NCBI RefSeq assembly: GCF_001278755.1
Contig: NZ_CP012601.1
Location: forward strand, 434,001 to 498,000
Reading direction: 5' to 3'
Source: Bacillus sp. FJAT-22090
Lineage (GTDB): Bacteria; Bacillota; Bacilli; Bacillales_A; Planococcaceae
Length of the DNA stretch: 64,000 nucleotides
Position numbers and translations under genes: made by a program. The notes below the pieces were generated by a model that saw only the letters and a program-made list of their open reading frames with translations, was not told the origin of the DNA and made no database searches. This document shows positions 43,535 through 53,203 of the stretch, piece after piece. Positions within the stretch are counted from its first letter, which is position 1. Every line of letters begins with the position of its first letter.

Positions 43535-43568
43535 AAACCGGGTGTCCTGAATGGTGCCCGGTTTTTTT
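43535..43568 (+). terminator. Terminator after trxA
   Basis: AAACCGGGTGTC paired with GGTGCCCGGTTT, followed by T residues. Confidence 0.88.
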
Positions 43569-43582
43569 AAACAGGTGATAAT

Positions 43583-45373
43583 ATGAATGATTTGATTCAG
43601 CAGAAGTGTGCAATTTTACCAGATCAACCTGGTTGTTATTTAATGAAGGATCGACAAGGTACTATTATTTATGTCGGTAAAGCTAAGATACTAAAAAATC
43701 GTGTGCGTTCTTATTTTACTGGATCTCACGATGGAAAAACCCAAAGACTTGTTCAAGAAATAGTTGACTTCGAATATATCGTTACATCGTCTGAATTAGA
43801 AGCATTAATACTCGAGCTTCATCTTATTAAAAAACATGACCCAAAGTATAATATCATGCTAAAGGACGATAAGACGTACCCATACATTAAAATTACAGCT
43901 GAAAAGAACCCTAAACTTATTATTACAAGACAGGTTAAAAAAGATAAAGGGAAATATTTTGGCCCCTATCCTAATTCTCACGCCGCTCATGAAACAAAAA
44001 AGCTATTGGACAGATTATATCCATTACGTAAATGTCAGAAAATGCCTAATCGTGTTTGCCTATATTATCACATGGGACAATGTCTAGCACCATGCGTGAA
44101 AAAAATAGAGGAATCCACTTATAACGAAATAATTCAAGAGATATCTAGCTTCTTAAATGGCGGACATACAACTGTGAAGAATAATCTGACGGAAAAAATG
44201 AATGCTGCTGCCGAAAGTTTAGAATTTGAGCGTGCTAAGGAATATCGAGATCAAATATCTCATATTGAACAAGTGATGGAAAAACAAAAAATGACAATGA
44301 ATGACTTTACTAGTCGAGATGTATTTGGGTATTCCGTTGACAAAGGATGGATGTGTGTCCAAGTATTCTTTGTTCGACAAGGGAAGTTAATCGAAAGGGA
44401 TGTTTCTTTATTTCCTATTTATCGTGATCCCGAGGAAGAGTTTCTAACATTTTTAGGTCAGTTTTATGCAAAACCAGAACATATCAAGCCAAGAGAAATT
44501 TTTGTGCCAAATAGTACAGATTTGCATTTAGCAACTGAATTACTAGAAATGAAAGTCATAATACCTCAAAAAGGAACCAAAAAGAATTTAGTAGATCTCG
44601 CAGAGAAAAATGCAGTGTTGGCTTTGAATGAGAAATTTCATCTTATTGAGAGACAAGAAGAACGTACTATTGGTGCTGTAGAAGAATTAGGCGACTTAAT
44701 GGGTATCGCAATTCCAAGTCGAATTGAAGCTTTTGATAATTCGCATATACATGGAACGGATGCAGTATCAGCAATGGTTGTTTTTGTAGATGGTAGAGCA
44801 TATAAAAAAGATTATCGAAAATATAAAACAAGAACAGCTGCCAAACATGATGATTATGGAGCGATGCGTGAAGTAGTAAGAAGAAGATACACGAGAGTTT
44901 TAAAAGAAAACTTGCCTTTGCCTGATTTAATCATTATTGATGGTGGAAAAGGTCAAATAGAGGCTGCACGAGAGGTTATCGAAGATGAATTAGGATTAGA
45001 TATTCCCATTGCAGGTCTTGCGAAAGATGGAAAACATCAAACTTCCCAGTTGTTATTTGGAGATCCAATGGAAATTATAGCGATGAAACGAACAAGTGAA
45101 GCGTTTTACCTATTACAGCGAATACAAGATGAAGTACATCGTTTTGCAATTACATTTCATCGACAACAGCGTGGAAAACATACAATTGCTTCTTCATTAG
45201 ATGGTATCGAAGGAATTGGGCCAAAGAGAAAGACCTTATTATTAAAGCATTTTGGTTCCATTAAGAAAATGCAAGCGGCTAGTAAAGAAGAATTCATGGA
45301 GGCAGGGCTTCCTGAAAAGTTAGCAGATATAATGATAGCTCATTTTCAGAAAAAGTTATTGTCTTCTGAATAG
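43583..45373 (+). CDS. uvrC: Excinuclease ABC subunit C
   Basis: A 596-residue UvrC. GIY-YIG nuclease at residues 12-95 ([29 protein letters not shown]), UVR motif near 200-235 ([15 protein letters not shown]), RNase H-like endonuclease ([31 protein letters not shown]) and C-terminal HhH ([21 protein letters not shown]). It cuts on both sides of damage in nucleotide excision repair. AAACAGGTGATA precedes the ATG. Confidence 0.97.
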   Translation: MNDLIQQKCAILPDQPGCYLMKDRQGTIIYVGKAKILKNRVRSYFTGSHDGKTQRLVQEIVDFEYIVTSSELEALILELHLIKKHDPKYNIMLKDDKTYPYIKITAEKNPKLIITRQVKKDKGKYFGPYPNSHAAHETKKLLDRLYPLRKCQKMPNRVCLYYHMGQCLAPCVKKIEESTYNEIIQEISSFLNGGHTTVKNNLTEKMNAAAESLEFERAKEYRDQISHIEQVMEKQKMTMNDFTSRDVFGYSVDKGWMCVQVFFVRQGKLIERDVSLFPIYRDPEEEFLTFLGQFYAKPEHIKPREIFVPNSTDLHLATELLEMKVIIPQKGTKKNLVDLAEKNAVLALNEKFHLIERQEERTIGAVEELGDLMGIAIPSRIEAFDNSHIHGTDAVSAMVVFVDGRAYKKDYRKYKTRTAAKHDDYGAMREVVRRRYTRVLKENLPLPDLIIIDGGKGQIEAAREVIEDELGLDIPIAGLAKDGKHQTSQLLFGDPMEIIAMKRTSEAFYLLQRIQDEVHRFAITFHRQQRGKHTIASSLDGIEGIGPKRKTLLLKHFGSIKKMQAASKEEFMEAGLPEKLADIMIAHFQKKLLSSE

Positions 45374-45415
45374 TCTTATGTTATGGTTGAAACAATTTAA
45401 TATTCACTTTAAGTG

Positions 45416-45655
45416 AAGATAGAGGTGCGAATTGACAAGAGTACTCAGCAGAAGGATGAAAAGATCCTGTGATGGTTGAGGAAAGGGTCGTTCGCCGAAA
45501 CATAGAAAAGCTTTTCCTTTTCTTATGTTGGTTCTGCATTTAATAAATGTAGAATTGTCAGAATGCAATATTCTGGAGGGCTATCTCACATGGACAATTC
45601 TTTTGACCGTGTATGGGACAAAGCTTTTCACAATATGTGAGAAGCTTTTTTTATT
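45416..45655 (+). ncRNA. Lysine riboswitch (L-box)
   Basis: The leader between uvrC and lysC starts AGATAGAGGTGCGAATT and continues with AGTACTCAGCAGAAGGATGAAAAGATCCTGTGATGGTTGAGGAAAGGG, conserved elements of the lysine aptamer. It ends in a terminator (AAGCTTTTCACA, ATAT, GTGAGAAGCTTTTTTT, 45620-45655). Lysine binding should stop transcription before lysC. Confidence 0.93.
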
Positions 45656-45742
45656 CAGTTATCGTCCCAACTCCAGCGCCTTATTATGATGCAAACATAG
45701 GCGGTTGCATTGATAGATAATGAAATAAGGGAGAAGATGTTC

Positions 45743-46960
45743 ATGAGTAAAATCGTAATGAAATTTGGTGGTACTTCCGTTGCCACTACAGAAAAAATTG
45801 CTAACGTTGCTAGAAGAATTCAAATGGAGAAAGAAAAAGGTAATGAGGTTGTAGTAGTTGTCTCAGCTATGGGAAAATCTACAGATGAACTAGTGGATTT
45901 GGCGAACGAGTTATCGGATGCACCATCAAAAAGGGAAATGGATATGCTTCTATCAACAGGAGAACAGATCACCATGTCTCTATTGGCCATCAAATTAAGT
46001 ACTTTAGGAATAGATGCAATTTCTTTAACTGGATGGCAAGCAGGATTACAGACAGATGATGTACATAGAAATGCCAAAATCCTTACGCTCGAACCTTCCA
46101 AAATTTTGGACAAACTTTCGGAAGATAAGGTAGTGATTGTTGCAGGTTTTCAAGGTATTTCCACACAGGGAGACATTACAACACTTGGTAGAGGTGGATC
46201 AGATACCTCCGCAGTGGCAATTGCAGCTTCTATCGGGGCAGAAATTTGTGATATCTACACAGATGTAGATGGAATATATACTTCAGATCCCCGATATATC
46301 AAAAATGCCCGGAAACTGGAGCAACTTGAATATGATGAAATGTTAGAACTTGCCAACTTAGGTGCAGGTGTATTACATCCAAGAGCAGTTGAATTTGCAA
46401 AAAACTACAAGATACCATTACGTGTACGCCCAAGTTTTAGTGAGGAAGAGGGTACAATTTTAAAGGAGGAAGTCGATGTGGAAAATAATTTAGTTGTTCG
46501 AGGAGTTGCTTTTGAATCCGATATAGTCCGTTTAACAATCGAATATGAAGTACCGTTTAATGGGTCATTAGCTTCTATATTTACGACACTTGCAGCAAAT
46601 CATATAGATGTTGATATAATCGTGCAGTCGATAGTGGACGGTGTAAAACCAGCAGTTTCATTTTCTATCAAAAAAGATTCATTAGCGGAAGCGATTACGG
46701 TGTTGGAATCCAATAAACAAAATCTTGGCTTTACATTTGCTGACTTTGAAGTAGGTCTGGCAAAAGTCTCGATCGTTGGCTCGGGTATGGTTTCTAATCC
46801 CGGTGTTGCTGCCCAAATGTTCGATCGTCTTCGAAAAGAAAATATTCCTGTGAAGATGGTAAGCACATCAGAAATAAAAATATCTGTCGTCGTACCTCAA
46901 ACGGATATGATTTCAGCGGCTAATGCCTTACACAATGAATTTGGTTTAGAGATTGCATAA
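45743..46960 (+). CDS. lysC: Aspartokinase (lysine-sensitive type II)
   Basis: About 405 residues from the ATG at 45743 (nine bases after AAGGGAG; in-frame ATG at 45710 is upstream of that site). KFGGTSVATTEKI at the start, FQGISTQGDITTLGRGGSDTSAVA and EICDIYTDVDGIYTSDPR mark the kinase. Two ACT domains follow (about 265-405). An internal ATG near 46476 behind AAAGGAGGAA may start the separate beta subunit, as in B. subtilis LysC. First step of the lysine, threonine and methionine pathways. The lysine riboswitch controls it. Confidence 0.95.
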   Translation: MSKIVMKFGGTSVATTEKIANVARRIQMEKEKGNEVVVVVSAMGKSTDELVDLANELSDAPSKREMDMLLSTGEQITMSLLAIKLSTLGIDAISLTGWQAGLQTDDVHRNAKILTLEPSKILDKLSEDKVVIVAGFQGISTQGDITTLGRGGSDTSAVAIAASIGAEICDIYTDVDGIYTSDPRYIKNARKLEQLEYDEMLELANLGAGVLHPRAVEFAKNYKIPLRVRPSFSEEEGTILKEEVDVENNLVVRGVAFESDIVRLTIEYEVPFNGSLASIFTTLAANHIDVDIIVQSIVDGVKPAVSFSIKKDSLAEAITVLESNKQNLGFTFADFEVGLAKVSIVGSGMVSNPGVAAQMFDRLRKENIPVKMVSTSEIKISVVVPQTDMISAANALHNEFGLEIA

Positions 46961-46963
46961 CAA

Positions 46964-47004
46964 ACAAAAAAGCAATGTACGGTTTTTTTGTACATTGCTT
47001 TTTT
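46964..47004. terminator. Bidirectional terminator between lysC and yslB
   Basis: AAAAAAGCAATGTAC pairs with GTACATTGCTTTTTT, with A and T tracts on both sides. Confidence 0.9.
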
Positions 47005-47010
47005 GCATCA

Positions 47011-47427
47011 TTATAAAATAGTAGTTTTTAAGTCCCATTTAACTTGAAAAGTGACGATTCCATTTTTCTTTTGCTGTTCGTCATAGCATTCTGTTAAATA
47101 ACCACCAATTTTCTGCTGTTGTTCAGCTAAAAAACCAGCTTCTAATCGATGACTTCTGCCTTTCCCGCTTTGTGGCAAATTTAAGGTTTGTAAAGTATAA
47201 AAAGCGGAATCTTTTGTCGTTTTTTCTAAAACTAAAATTCCCCAACCTGCTTCTTGAAAGAAAGAGGAGGCCTCTTCCATCGAATATAGGGGAAATTTGC
47301 GGGCTAGGTCTTTCCCTGCCCAATATAGAATATCTTTTTCATGTTTTCCGAGAATAGAAGCAAGAACGTGATCGCGTATTAATTCATATCCAAAGGAAGT
47401 TACATGTGAATGTTCCTTTTCATCCAA
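47011..47427 (-). CDS. yslB: YslB family protein (DUF2507)
   Basis: A 138-residue protein matching YslB of B. subtilis: SFGYELIRDHVLASILGKHEKDILYWAGKDLARKFP, FFQEAGWGILVLEKTTKDSAFYTL, and FLAEQQQKIGGYLTECYDEQQKKNGIVTFQVKWD. Its fold resembles V4R-like small-molecule domains, but function is not established. It lies between lysC and sdhC in the conserved order. Opposite strand to its neighbours. Confidence 0.88.
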   Translation of the reverse strand: MDEKEHSHVTSFGYELIRDHVLASILGKHEKDILYWAGKDLARKFPLYSMEEASSFFQEAGWGILVLEKTTKDSAFYTLQTLNLPQSGKGRSHRLEAGFLAEQQQKIGGYLTECYDEQQKKNGIVTFQVKWDLKTTIL

Positions 47428-47581
47428 GTAGCAACCCTTCTTTCTAAGCTAAATTCTAATAATCTAGTTTATTTTATCATAAAAAAATTTCACTTGGTAA
47501 GGGTATATAGTATGTGAAAAAATAGTCTAATCATTATAGGGAAATGAATCATTTTACATTTTGAATAGTGGGAAAGAAATC

Positions 47582-47610
47582 TTGACGCTCTAGAGTGTTG
47601 AGAGTACAAT
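47582..47610 (+). promoter_or_regulatory. sigma-A promoter of sdhCAB
   Basis: TTGACG (47582-47587), 17 bases, TACAAT (47605-47610). A leader of about 100 bases follows before the sdhC start. Confidence 0.8.
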
Positions 47611-47719
47611 GGATATGTCATAAATTCGAAACATGATGATGTGAGTACGGAATGAATCCTATTGTTCTATTACAATAGTAATCATTGCGTCAATTGTAAA
47701 TCTGAGGGGGGTAACTGTT

Positions 47720-48331
47720 TTGTCGAAAGATCGCGAATTTTACTGGCGCCGACTACATTCACTATTAGGAATTATTCCTGTTGGATTGTTTTTGACGCAA
47801 CATTTGATCATTAACCATTTTGCTACTAAAGGACCAGAAGCATTTAATGGGGCAACACACTTTATGGAGAGTCTTCCATTCTTATTATTCTTGGAAGTCT
47901 TTGTAATTTACTTACCGTTGATGTTCCATGCATTTTACGGGGTTTATATTGCATTTACTGCAAAAAATAATCCGAAAAACTTTGGAACACTTCGTAATTA
48001 TTTGTTCATTTTACAACGTTTCACTGGAATCTTTCTTGTTGTATTCATCGCTTGGCATGTATTTGAAACAAGATTCCAAGCAGCTATTGGAGCGAAAGAA
48101 GTTAATTTTAACATGATGGTTGAAATTTTATCAAACCCATGGATGTTAGGCTTCTATATAGTAGGTGTAATTTCTGCTACCTTCCACTTAGCAAATGGTA
48201 TTTGGTCATTCCTTGTAAGCTGGGGAATTACTCAATCTGCAAAATCACAACAAATTGTTACTTATGTAACATTAATAATCTTCCTAGCGTTATCTGTAGT
48301 TGGTGTACAAGCTCTTCTTGCGTTCGTATAA
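47720..48331 (+). CDS. sdhC: Succinate dehydrogenase cytochrome b558 subunit
   Basis: A 203-residue protein with five membrane segments and the histidines expected for two hemes (LFLTQHLIINH, LMFHAFYGVY, IAWHVFETRF, ATFHLANGIW). It anchors SdhAB and passes electrons to menaquinone. TTG start behind GAGGGGGG. First gene of sdhCAB. Confidence 0.95.
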   Translation: MSKDREFYWRRLHSLLGIIPVGLFLTQHLIINHFATKGPEAFNGATHFMESLPFLLFLEVFVIYLPLMFHAFYGVYIAFTAKNNPKNFGTLRNYLFILQRFTGIFLVVFIAWHVFETRFQAAIGAKEVNFNMMVEILSNPWMLGFYIVGVISATFHLANGIWSFLVSWGITQSAKSQQIVTYVTLIIFLALSVVGVQALLAFV

Positions 48332-48379
48332 GATCCTTCTACACGTTCAACTACTATTAAAATGAGGAGTGAGATTGAC

Positions 48380-50140
48380 ATGGCAAAAAGTAAACTTATT
48401 GTTGTCGGTGGTGGATTAGCCGGATTAATGGCAACAATGAAAGCGGCCGAAGATGGTACGCATGTAGATCTATTTTCATTAGTTCCTGTAAAACGCTCAC
48501 ACTCTGTTTGTGCACAAGGCGGTATTAACGGGGCTGTAAATACAAAAGGTGAAGGAGATTCACCAACAGTACATTTAGATGACACTGTTTATGGCGGAGA
48601 CTTCTTAGCAAACCAAGGTCCAGTAAAAGCAATGACTGATGCTGCACCTGGAATTATAAATTTATTTGATCGTATGGGTGTAATGTTTAACCGTACACCT
48701 GAAGGATTATTAGACTTCCGTCGTTTTGGTGGTACATTGATGCACCGTACAGCGTTTGCTGGTGCAACGACTGGTCAACAACTTCTATATGCTTTGGACG
48801 AGCAAGTACGTCGTTTCGAGGTAGACGGTCTTGTTACAAAATTCGAAGGATGGGAATTCCTTGGAATAATTAAAGATAGCGAAGGTGTTTGTCGCGGTAT
48901 TAAAGCACAAAACCTTAAAACTATGGAAATTCGTGCTTTCCGTGGAGATGCTGTTATCATGGCTACTGGTGGCCCTGGTATTATCTTTGGTAAAACGACT
49001 AACTCTATTATTAACACTGGTTCTGCAGCTTCTATCGTTTATCAACAAGGTGCATATTATTCAAACGGGGAATTTATACAAATTCATCCTACTGCAATAC
49101 CTGGTGATGATAAACTACGATTAATGTCAGAATCTGCACGTGGTGAAGGTGGACGTATTTGGACTTACAAAGACGGTAAACCTTGGTACTTCCTTGAAGA
49201 GAAATATCCTGCCTACGGAAATCTAGTTCCACGTGATATTGCAACACGTGAAATTTTCGACGTATGTGTTAACCAAAAACTAGGTATTAATGGCGAAAAC
49301 ATGGTTTACTTAGATCTTTCACATAAAGATCCTCATGAACTAGATGTTAAACTTGGTGGTATCATTGAAATTTACGAAAAATTCACTGGTGATGATCCTC
49401 GTAAAGTTCCAATGAAAATCTTCCCAGCTGTTCATTACTCTATGGGCGGACTTTGGGTTGATGAAGATCAAATGACTAATATTCCTGGTTTATTTGCTGC
49501 AGGTGAATGTGATTATTCACAACATGGTGCTAACCGTTTAGGAGCTAACTCATTACTTTCTGCTGTATTTGGTGGAAGTGTAGCTGGTCCTAATGCAGTT
49601 AAATATATGAGAAATCTTGATTCTCATGCAGAAGATATGGACTCTACTATTTTCGATGCAGAGGTTCAACTTGAGCAAGAGAAATGGGATAAAACGTTAG
49701 CGATGAAAGGTACTGAAAATGCTTACTTACTTCATAAAGAGTTAGGTGAGTGGATGACTGATAATGTAACGGTTGTACGTTACAATGACAAACTTGAAGC
49801 TACCGATAAAAAAATCCAAGAATTACTAGAGCGCTACGAGAATATCAATATGGATGATACGCAAAAATGGTCAAACCAAGGCGCTTCATTTACTCGTCAA
49901 TTAAAAAATATGCTATACTTAGCACGCGTTATTACGATAGGTGCACTAAAACGTAATGAAAGTCGTGGAGCACATTACAAACCAGATTTCCCAGAACGTA
50001 ATGATGAGGAATTCTTGAAAACAACAATGGCTAAGTTTGATCCAGCTACTGGTGCTCCTGTTATTTATTATGAAGAAGTAGATGTATCACTTGTTCCACC
50101 TCGTAAACGTGATTATTCTTCTACGAAAGGAGAAAAATAA
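48380..50140 (+). CDS. sdhA: Succinate dehydrogenase flavoprotein subunit
   Basis: About 586 residues from the ATG at 48380, which follows GAGGAG; the upstream in-frame ATG precedes that site. FAD fold GGGLAGLMATMKAAE, flavinylation site HSVCAQGGINGA, active-site HPTAIPG and REGAR-like SARGEGGRIW, and GLWVDEDQMTNIPGLFAAGECDYSQHGANRLGANSLL. It oxidises succinate to fumarate. Confidence 0.97.
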   Translation: MAKSKLIVVGGGLAGLMATMKAAEDGTHVDLFSLVPVKRSHSVCAQGGINGAVNTKGEGDSPTVHLDDTVYGGDFLANQGPVKAMTDAAPGIINLFDRMGVMFNRTPEGLLDFRRFGGTLMHRTAFAGATTGQQLLYALDEQVRRFEVDGLVTKFEGWEFLGIIKDSEGVCRGIKAQNLKTMEIRAFRGDAVIMATGGPGIIFGKTTNSIINTGSAASIVYQQGAYYSNGEFIQIHPTAIPGDDKLRLMSESARGEGGRIWTYKDGKPWYFLEEKYPAYGNLVPRDIATREIFDVCVNQKLGINGENMVYLDLSHKDPHELDVKLGGIIEIYEKFTGDDPRKVPMKIFPAVHYSMGGLWVDEDQMTNIPGLFAAGECDYSQHGANRLGANSLLSAVFGGSVAGPNAVKYMRNLDSHAEDMDSTIFDAEVQLEQEKWDKTLAMKGTENAYLLHKELGEWMTDNVTVVRYNDKLEATDKKIQELLERYENINMDDTQKWSNQGASFTRQLKNMLYLARVITIGALKRNESRGAHYKPDFPERNDEEFLKTTMAKFDPATGAPVIYYEEVDVSLVPPRKRDYSSTKGEK

Positions 50141-50142
50141 AA

Positions 50143-50919
50143 ATGGTTACAGCGACAGAAACAAAAAAAGTTGCTTTTGAGATTCTCCGCCAAGATACTC
50201 CTGAATCTACACCGTATTGGGAAAAGTTCGAAGTGAACTATCGTCCTAATATGAACGTTATCTCTGCCTTAATGGAAATTCGTCAAAATCCAGTCAATGC
50301 TGATGGAAAAGCGACGTCTCCAGTAACATGGGATATGAACTGTCTAGAGGAAGTATGCGGAGCTTGTTCAATGGTTATAAATGATAAGCCACGTCAATCA
50401 TGTTCAGCACTTGTTGATCAATTGACTCAACCTATTCGTTTGGCACCAATGAAAACTTTCCCAGTAGTTCGTGACCTTCAAGTTGATAGAACTCGTATGT
50501 TTGATTCTTTGAAAAAAGTAAAAGCATGGGTTCCAATTGATGGATCATACGAACTTGGAGAAGGTCCTCGTATGCCTGAACGTAAGCGTCAGTGGGCGTA
50601 TGAATTATCTAAATGTATGACTTGTGGTGTTTGTTTGGAAGCTTGTCCTAATGTTAATAGCGGTTCTAACTTTATTGGACCAGCACCACTTTCACAAGTA
50701 CGTTTATTTAACGCTCACCCAACAGGTTCTATGAACAAAGATGAAAGATTAAACGCTATAATGGGAGACGGAGGCCTTGCAAACTGTGGTAACGCACAAA
50801 ACTGTGTAGTTGCATGTCCAAAAGGTATTCCGTTAACAACATCCATTGCAGCTTTAAACCGTGATACAACTGTTCAAATGTTCAAAAACTTCTTCGGAAG
50901 CGATCACATGGTCGATTAA
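50143..50919 (+). CDS. sdhB: Succinate dehydrogenase iron-sulfur subunit
   Basis: A 258-residue subunit. The 2Fe-2S cluster cysteines are in CLEEVCGACSMVINDKPRQSC, and the 4Fe-4S and 3Fe-4S cysteines in CMTCGVCLEACP and CGNAQNCVVACPKG. AAAGGAG precedes the ATG, two bases after sdhA stops. A terminator follows. Confidence 0.97.
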   Translation: MVTATETKKVAFEILRQDTPESTPYWEKFEVNYRPNMNVISALMEIRQNPVNADGKATSPVTWDMNCLEEVCGACSMVINDKPRQSCSALVDQLTQPIRLAPMKTFPVVRDLQVDRTRMFDSLKKVKAWVPIDGSYELGEGPRMPERKRQWAYELSKCMTCGVCLEACPNVNSGSNFIGPAPLSQVRLFNAHPTGSMNKDERLNAIMGDGGLANCGNAQNCVVACPKGIPLTTSIAALNRDTTVQMFKNFFGSDHMVD

Positions 50920-50953
50920 TAGTAGAAATCGTTTTCTAAGAGCACTATAAAGT

Positions 50954-50987
50954 AAAATCTGTGTAGAATTTAGTATTCTATGCAGAT
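50954..50987 (+). terminator. Terminator after sdhB
   Basis: AAATCTGTGTAGAAT pairs with ATTCTATGCAGATTT and a T-tract follows. Confidence 0.85.
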
Positions 50988-51046
50988 TTTTTATTTTTTT
51001 GCTATAATAAATGAATTAATATTCAGTTATTAGGAGGATGGTTTTC

Positions 51047-51490
51047 ATGAGAGCTAGTTACATAGAAGATATAAAAAGTTGGGAGCAGGAATTTACTTTT
51101 TATTCAGAAGTAAGTGTTCGTTTTTCAGAAACAGATATGTTCGGACATTTAAATAATACGGTGACTTTTGCGTATTTTGAGTATGCACGTATTGAGTTTC
51201 TAAAACATATAAAGTTAATGAATGATTGGCTAAACCCTACTAATGAAACCATCCCAGTTGTTGCTGATTTGCAATGCGATTACTTGAGACAAGTGTTTTT
51301 CGATGAAAAGCTTCGAATTTATGTAAAAATCAATTCTGTAGGTTCTTCATCCATAGATATCCATTACATGGCTAAAAATGTGAAGCAGGAAATCGTCTTC
51401 ACTGGAAGAGGTACGATGGTGCAAATTGATAAAAAAACAGGAAAAGGATCAAAATGGTCCGAAGAAAAATTAAAAGTTTTTAATAAGTAG
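51047..51490 (+). CDS. ysmA: Acyl-CoA thioesterase, 4HBT hotdog family (YsmA-like)
   Basis: About 147 residues. SVRFSETDMFGHLNNTVTFAYFEYARIEFL carries the 4HBT catalytic Asp/His motif. YsmA occupies this place in B. subtilis, between sdhB and gerE. The first ATG at 51038 touches AGGAGG, so the ATG at 51047 (nine bases away) is taken. It would hydrolyse an acyl-CoA; specificity unknown. Confidence 0.88.
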   Translation: MRASYIEDIKSWEQEFTFYSEVSVRFSETDMFGHLNNTVTFAYFEYARIEFLKHIKLMNDWLNPTNETIPVVADLQCDYLRQVFFDEKLRIYVKINSVGSSSIDIHYMAKNVKQEIVFTGRGTMVQIDKKTGKGSKWSEEKLKVFNK

Positions 51491-51505
51491 GCATCACTAG
51501 CCGTC

Positions 51506-51533
51506 ACCTACTTTCCCCATGCTACATACGTTA
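51506..51533 (+). promoter_or_regulatory. Probable sigma-K promoter of gerE
   Basis: AC at 51506-51507, 17 bases, CATACGTTA at 51525-51533, matching the sigma-K pattern AC-N16/17-CATANNNTA. It lies 24 bases before the gerE start. gerE is a sigma-K target in B. subtilis. Confidence 0.7.
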
Positions 51534-51556
51534 GTAGAAGAGTGGATAGGGGGGCT

Positions 51557-51787
51557 ATGGCATTGTATGATAGTAATCAGCATCGATCAATACTGACGAG
51601 CAGGGAACGTCAAATATTTCAGTTATTAGTAGAGGATTATTCTACAAAAGAAATATCTGTACAGTTATCTATAAGTGAAAAAACAGTAAGAAATCATATT
51701 TCCAATACGATACAAAAATTAGGAGTATCGGGTAGGTCACAAGCGATTGTCGAATTATTACGATTAGGTGAACTATCGTTGAATTAA
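51557..51787 (+). CDS. gerE: Spore coat transcription regulator GerE
   Basis: About 76 residues, nearly all one LuxR-type HTH: LTSRERQIFQLLVEDYSTKEISVQLSISEKTVRNHISNTIQKLGVSGRSQAIVELLRLGEL, as in GerE. It is a late mother-cell regulator of spore coat genes. ATG at 51557 is only two bases after AGGGGGG; the TTG at 51563 has better spacing and gives 74 residues, the B. subtilis length, so may be the real start. Confidence 0.95.
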   Translation: MALYDSNQHRSILTSRERQIFQLLVEDYSTKEISVQLSISEKTVRNHISNTIQKLGVSGRSQAIVELLRLGELSLN

Positions 51788-51864
51788 TTAGAATCCTTGC
51801 CATTTTCCTCAGAACACGTCACAATAATAAATAGAACGTAATGTTTTGAGGAGTGAAGGATTAA

Positions 51865-52323
51865 ATGGCAGATGAAACAAAAAATGCACACCATGATCAT
51901 CAAGAGGTTGCTTTTTTAGAAAAAGAACTTAGACATATATCGGGCATCATCAAGCAAAAAGGGCGTCAAATTTTAAATGCCTATACAATAACTCCCCCAC
52001 AGTTTGTGGCACTTCAATGGCTCTTGGAGCAAGGAGATATGACAATTGGCGATTTATCAAATAAAATGTATTTAGCTTTTAGTACAACGACCGATTTAAT
52101 CGACCGGATGGAAAGAAGCGAACTTGTTCAAAGAATTAGAGATGATCAAGATCGTCGTGTAGTGCGAATACATTTATTAAAAGAAGGCGAACGTATCATT
52201 GAAGAAGTAATAGCTAAAAGACAAAATTATTTAGAAGACATACTAAAACAATTTAACAAAGACGAAGTAGCAAATCTATCTACATTATTGGAAAAATTAC
52301 ATCAAGAGATGAAAAAGAACTGA
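51865..52323 (+). CDS. ysmB: MarR-family transcriptional regulator (YsmB)
   Basis: A 152-residue winged-helix MarR protein: TPPQFVALQWLLEQGDMTIGDLSNKMYLAFSTTTDLIDRMERSELVQRIRDDQDRRVVRIHLLKEGERI. GAGGAGTG before the ATG. It lies directly before racE, ten bases apart, as in B. subtilis. Ligand and targets unknown. Confidence 0.9.
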   Translation: MADETKNAHHDHQEVAFLEKELRHISGIIKQKGRQILNAYTITPPQFVALQWLLEQGDMTIGDLSNKMYLAFSTTTDLIDRMERSELVQRIRDDQDRRVVRIHLLKEGERIIEEVIAKRQNYLEDILKQFNKDEVANLSTLLEKLHQEMKKN

Positions 52324-52333
52324 GGAATTAAAA

Positions 52334-53131
52334 GTGAAAGCCCCGATTGGCGTTATAGACTCTGGAGTTGGCGGTTTAACAGTCGCAAAAGAAATTATGC
52401 GACTTTTGCCGAATGAAGAAATTATTTATATTGGTGATACTGCAAGATGTCCATATGGACCGCGTTCAAGCGGAGAAGTACGTAAGTTTACATGGCAATT
52501 AGCAACTGCCTTGTCTAAAATGAACATTAAAATGCTGGTCATTGCTTGTAATACAGCAACGGCTGTTGCACTTGATTCTTTAAGCAAAAAAATGCCCTTT
52601 CCAGTAATTGGTGTTATTTTTCCAGGCGCACGTGCGGCGATGAAAGCTACAAAAAAAAATGAAATTGTAGTCTTAGGTACAAGCGGTACAATAAAAAGTG
52701 GGGCTTATGAAGAGGCTATAACTGCTCTGAATACATCGAGCAAAGTTATACCGCTTGCATGCCCTACTTTCGTGCCTCTTGTGGAAAGCAATGAGTATGA
52801 AGGGGAATTTGCCCGTAATATGGTATTTAACACGTTATTACCATTGCAAAATGAACAATTTGATACGGTCATCCTTGGATGTACGCATTACCCTTTATTA
52901 CAAAAATACATAGAGGAAGCTGTTGGCCCTCAGGTAAAGGTGCTTTCCTCGGCAGAGGAAACAGCCCAGGAAGTATTAGAGTACTTGGATTATCATCAAA
53001 TGCATAATCCACTTTCGGATTACAAACAGCCAATATTCTATACAACTGGCTCTATTCCAATCTTTAAGACAATTGTCGAGAAGTGGTTAGTACTGCAAAA
53101 TGCGGATGTAAGAACAATTTCATTTACATGA
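52334..53131 (+). CDS. racE: Glutamate racemase
   Basis: A 265-residue racemase with both catalytic cysteines: ACNTATA and GCTHYPLL; IGVIDSGVGGLTVAKEIM at the N-terminus and YIGDTARCPYGPR nearby. It makes D-glutamate for peptidoglycan. GTG start at 52334, with GAGGAA overlapping the stop of the MarR gene. In B. subtilis gerM lies between racE and rph; it is absent here. Confidence 0.96.
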   Translation: MKAPIGVIDSGVGGLTVAKEIMRLLPNEEIIYIGDTARCPYGPRSSGEVRKFTWQLATALSKMNIKMLVIACNTATAVALDSLSKKMPFPVIGVIFPGARAAMKATKKNEIVVLGTSGTIKSGAYEEAITALNTSSKVIPLACPTFVPLVESNEYEGEFARNMVFNTLLPLQNEQFDTVILGCTHYPLLQKYIEEAVGPQVKVLSSAEETAQEVLEYLDYHQMHNPLSDYKQPIFYTTGSIPIFKTIVEKWLVLQNADVRTISFT

Positions 53132-53203
53132 CCCTGTTAACTTGAGAATCCTCGAATAGCGGGGTCTTATTTTGCTTGATGGGTAATAAAAAAGGAGAAG
53201 TAT

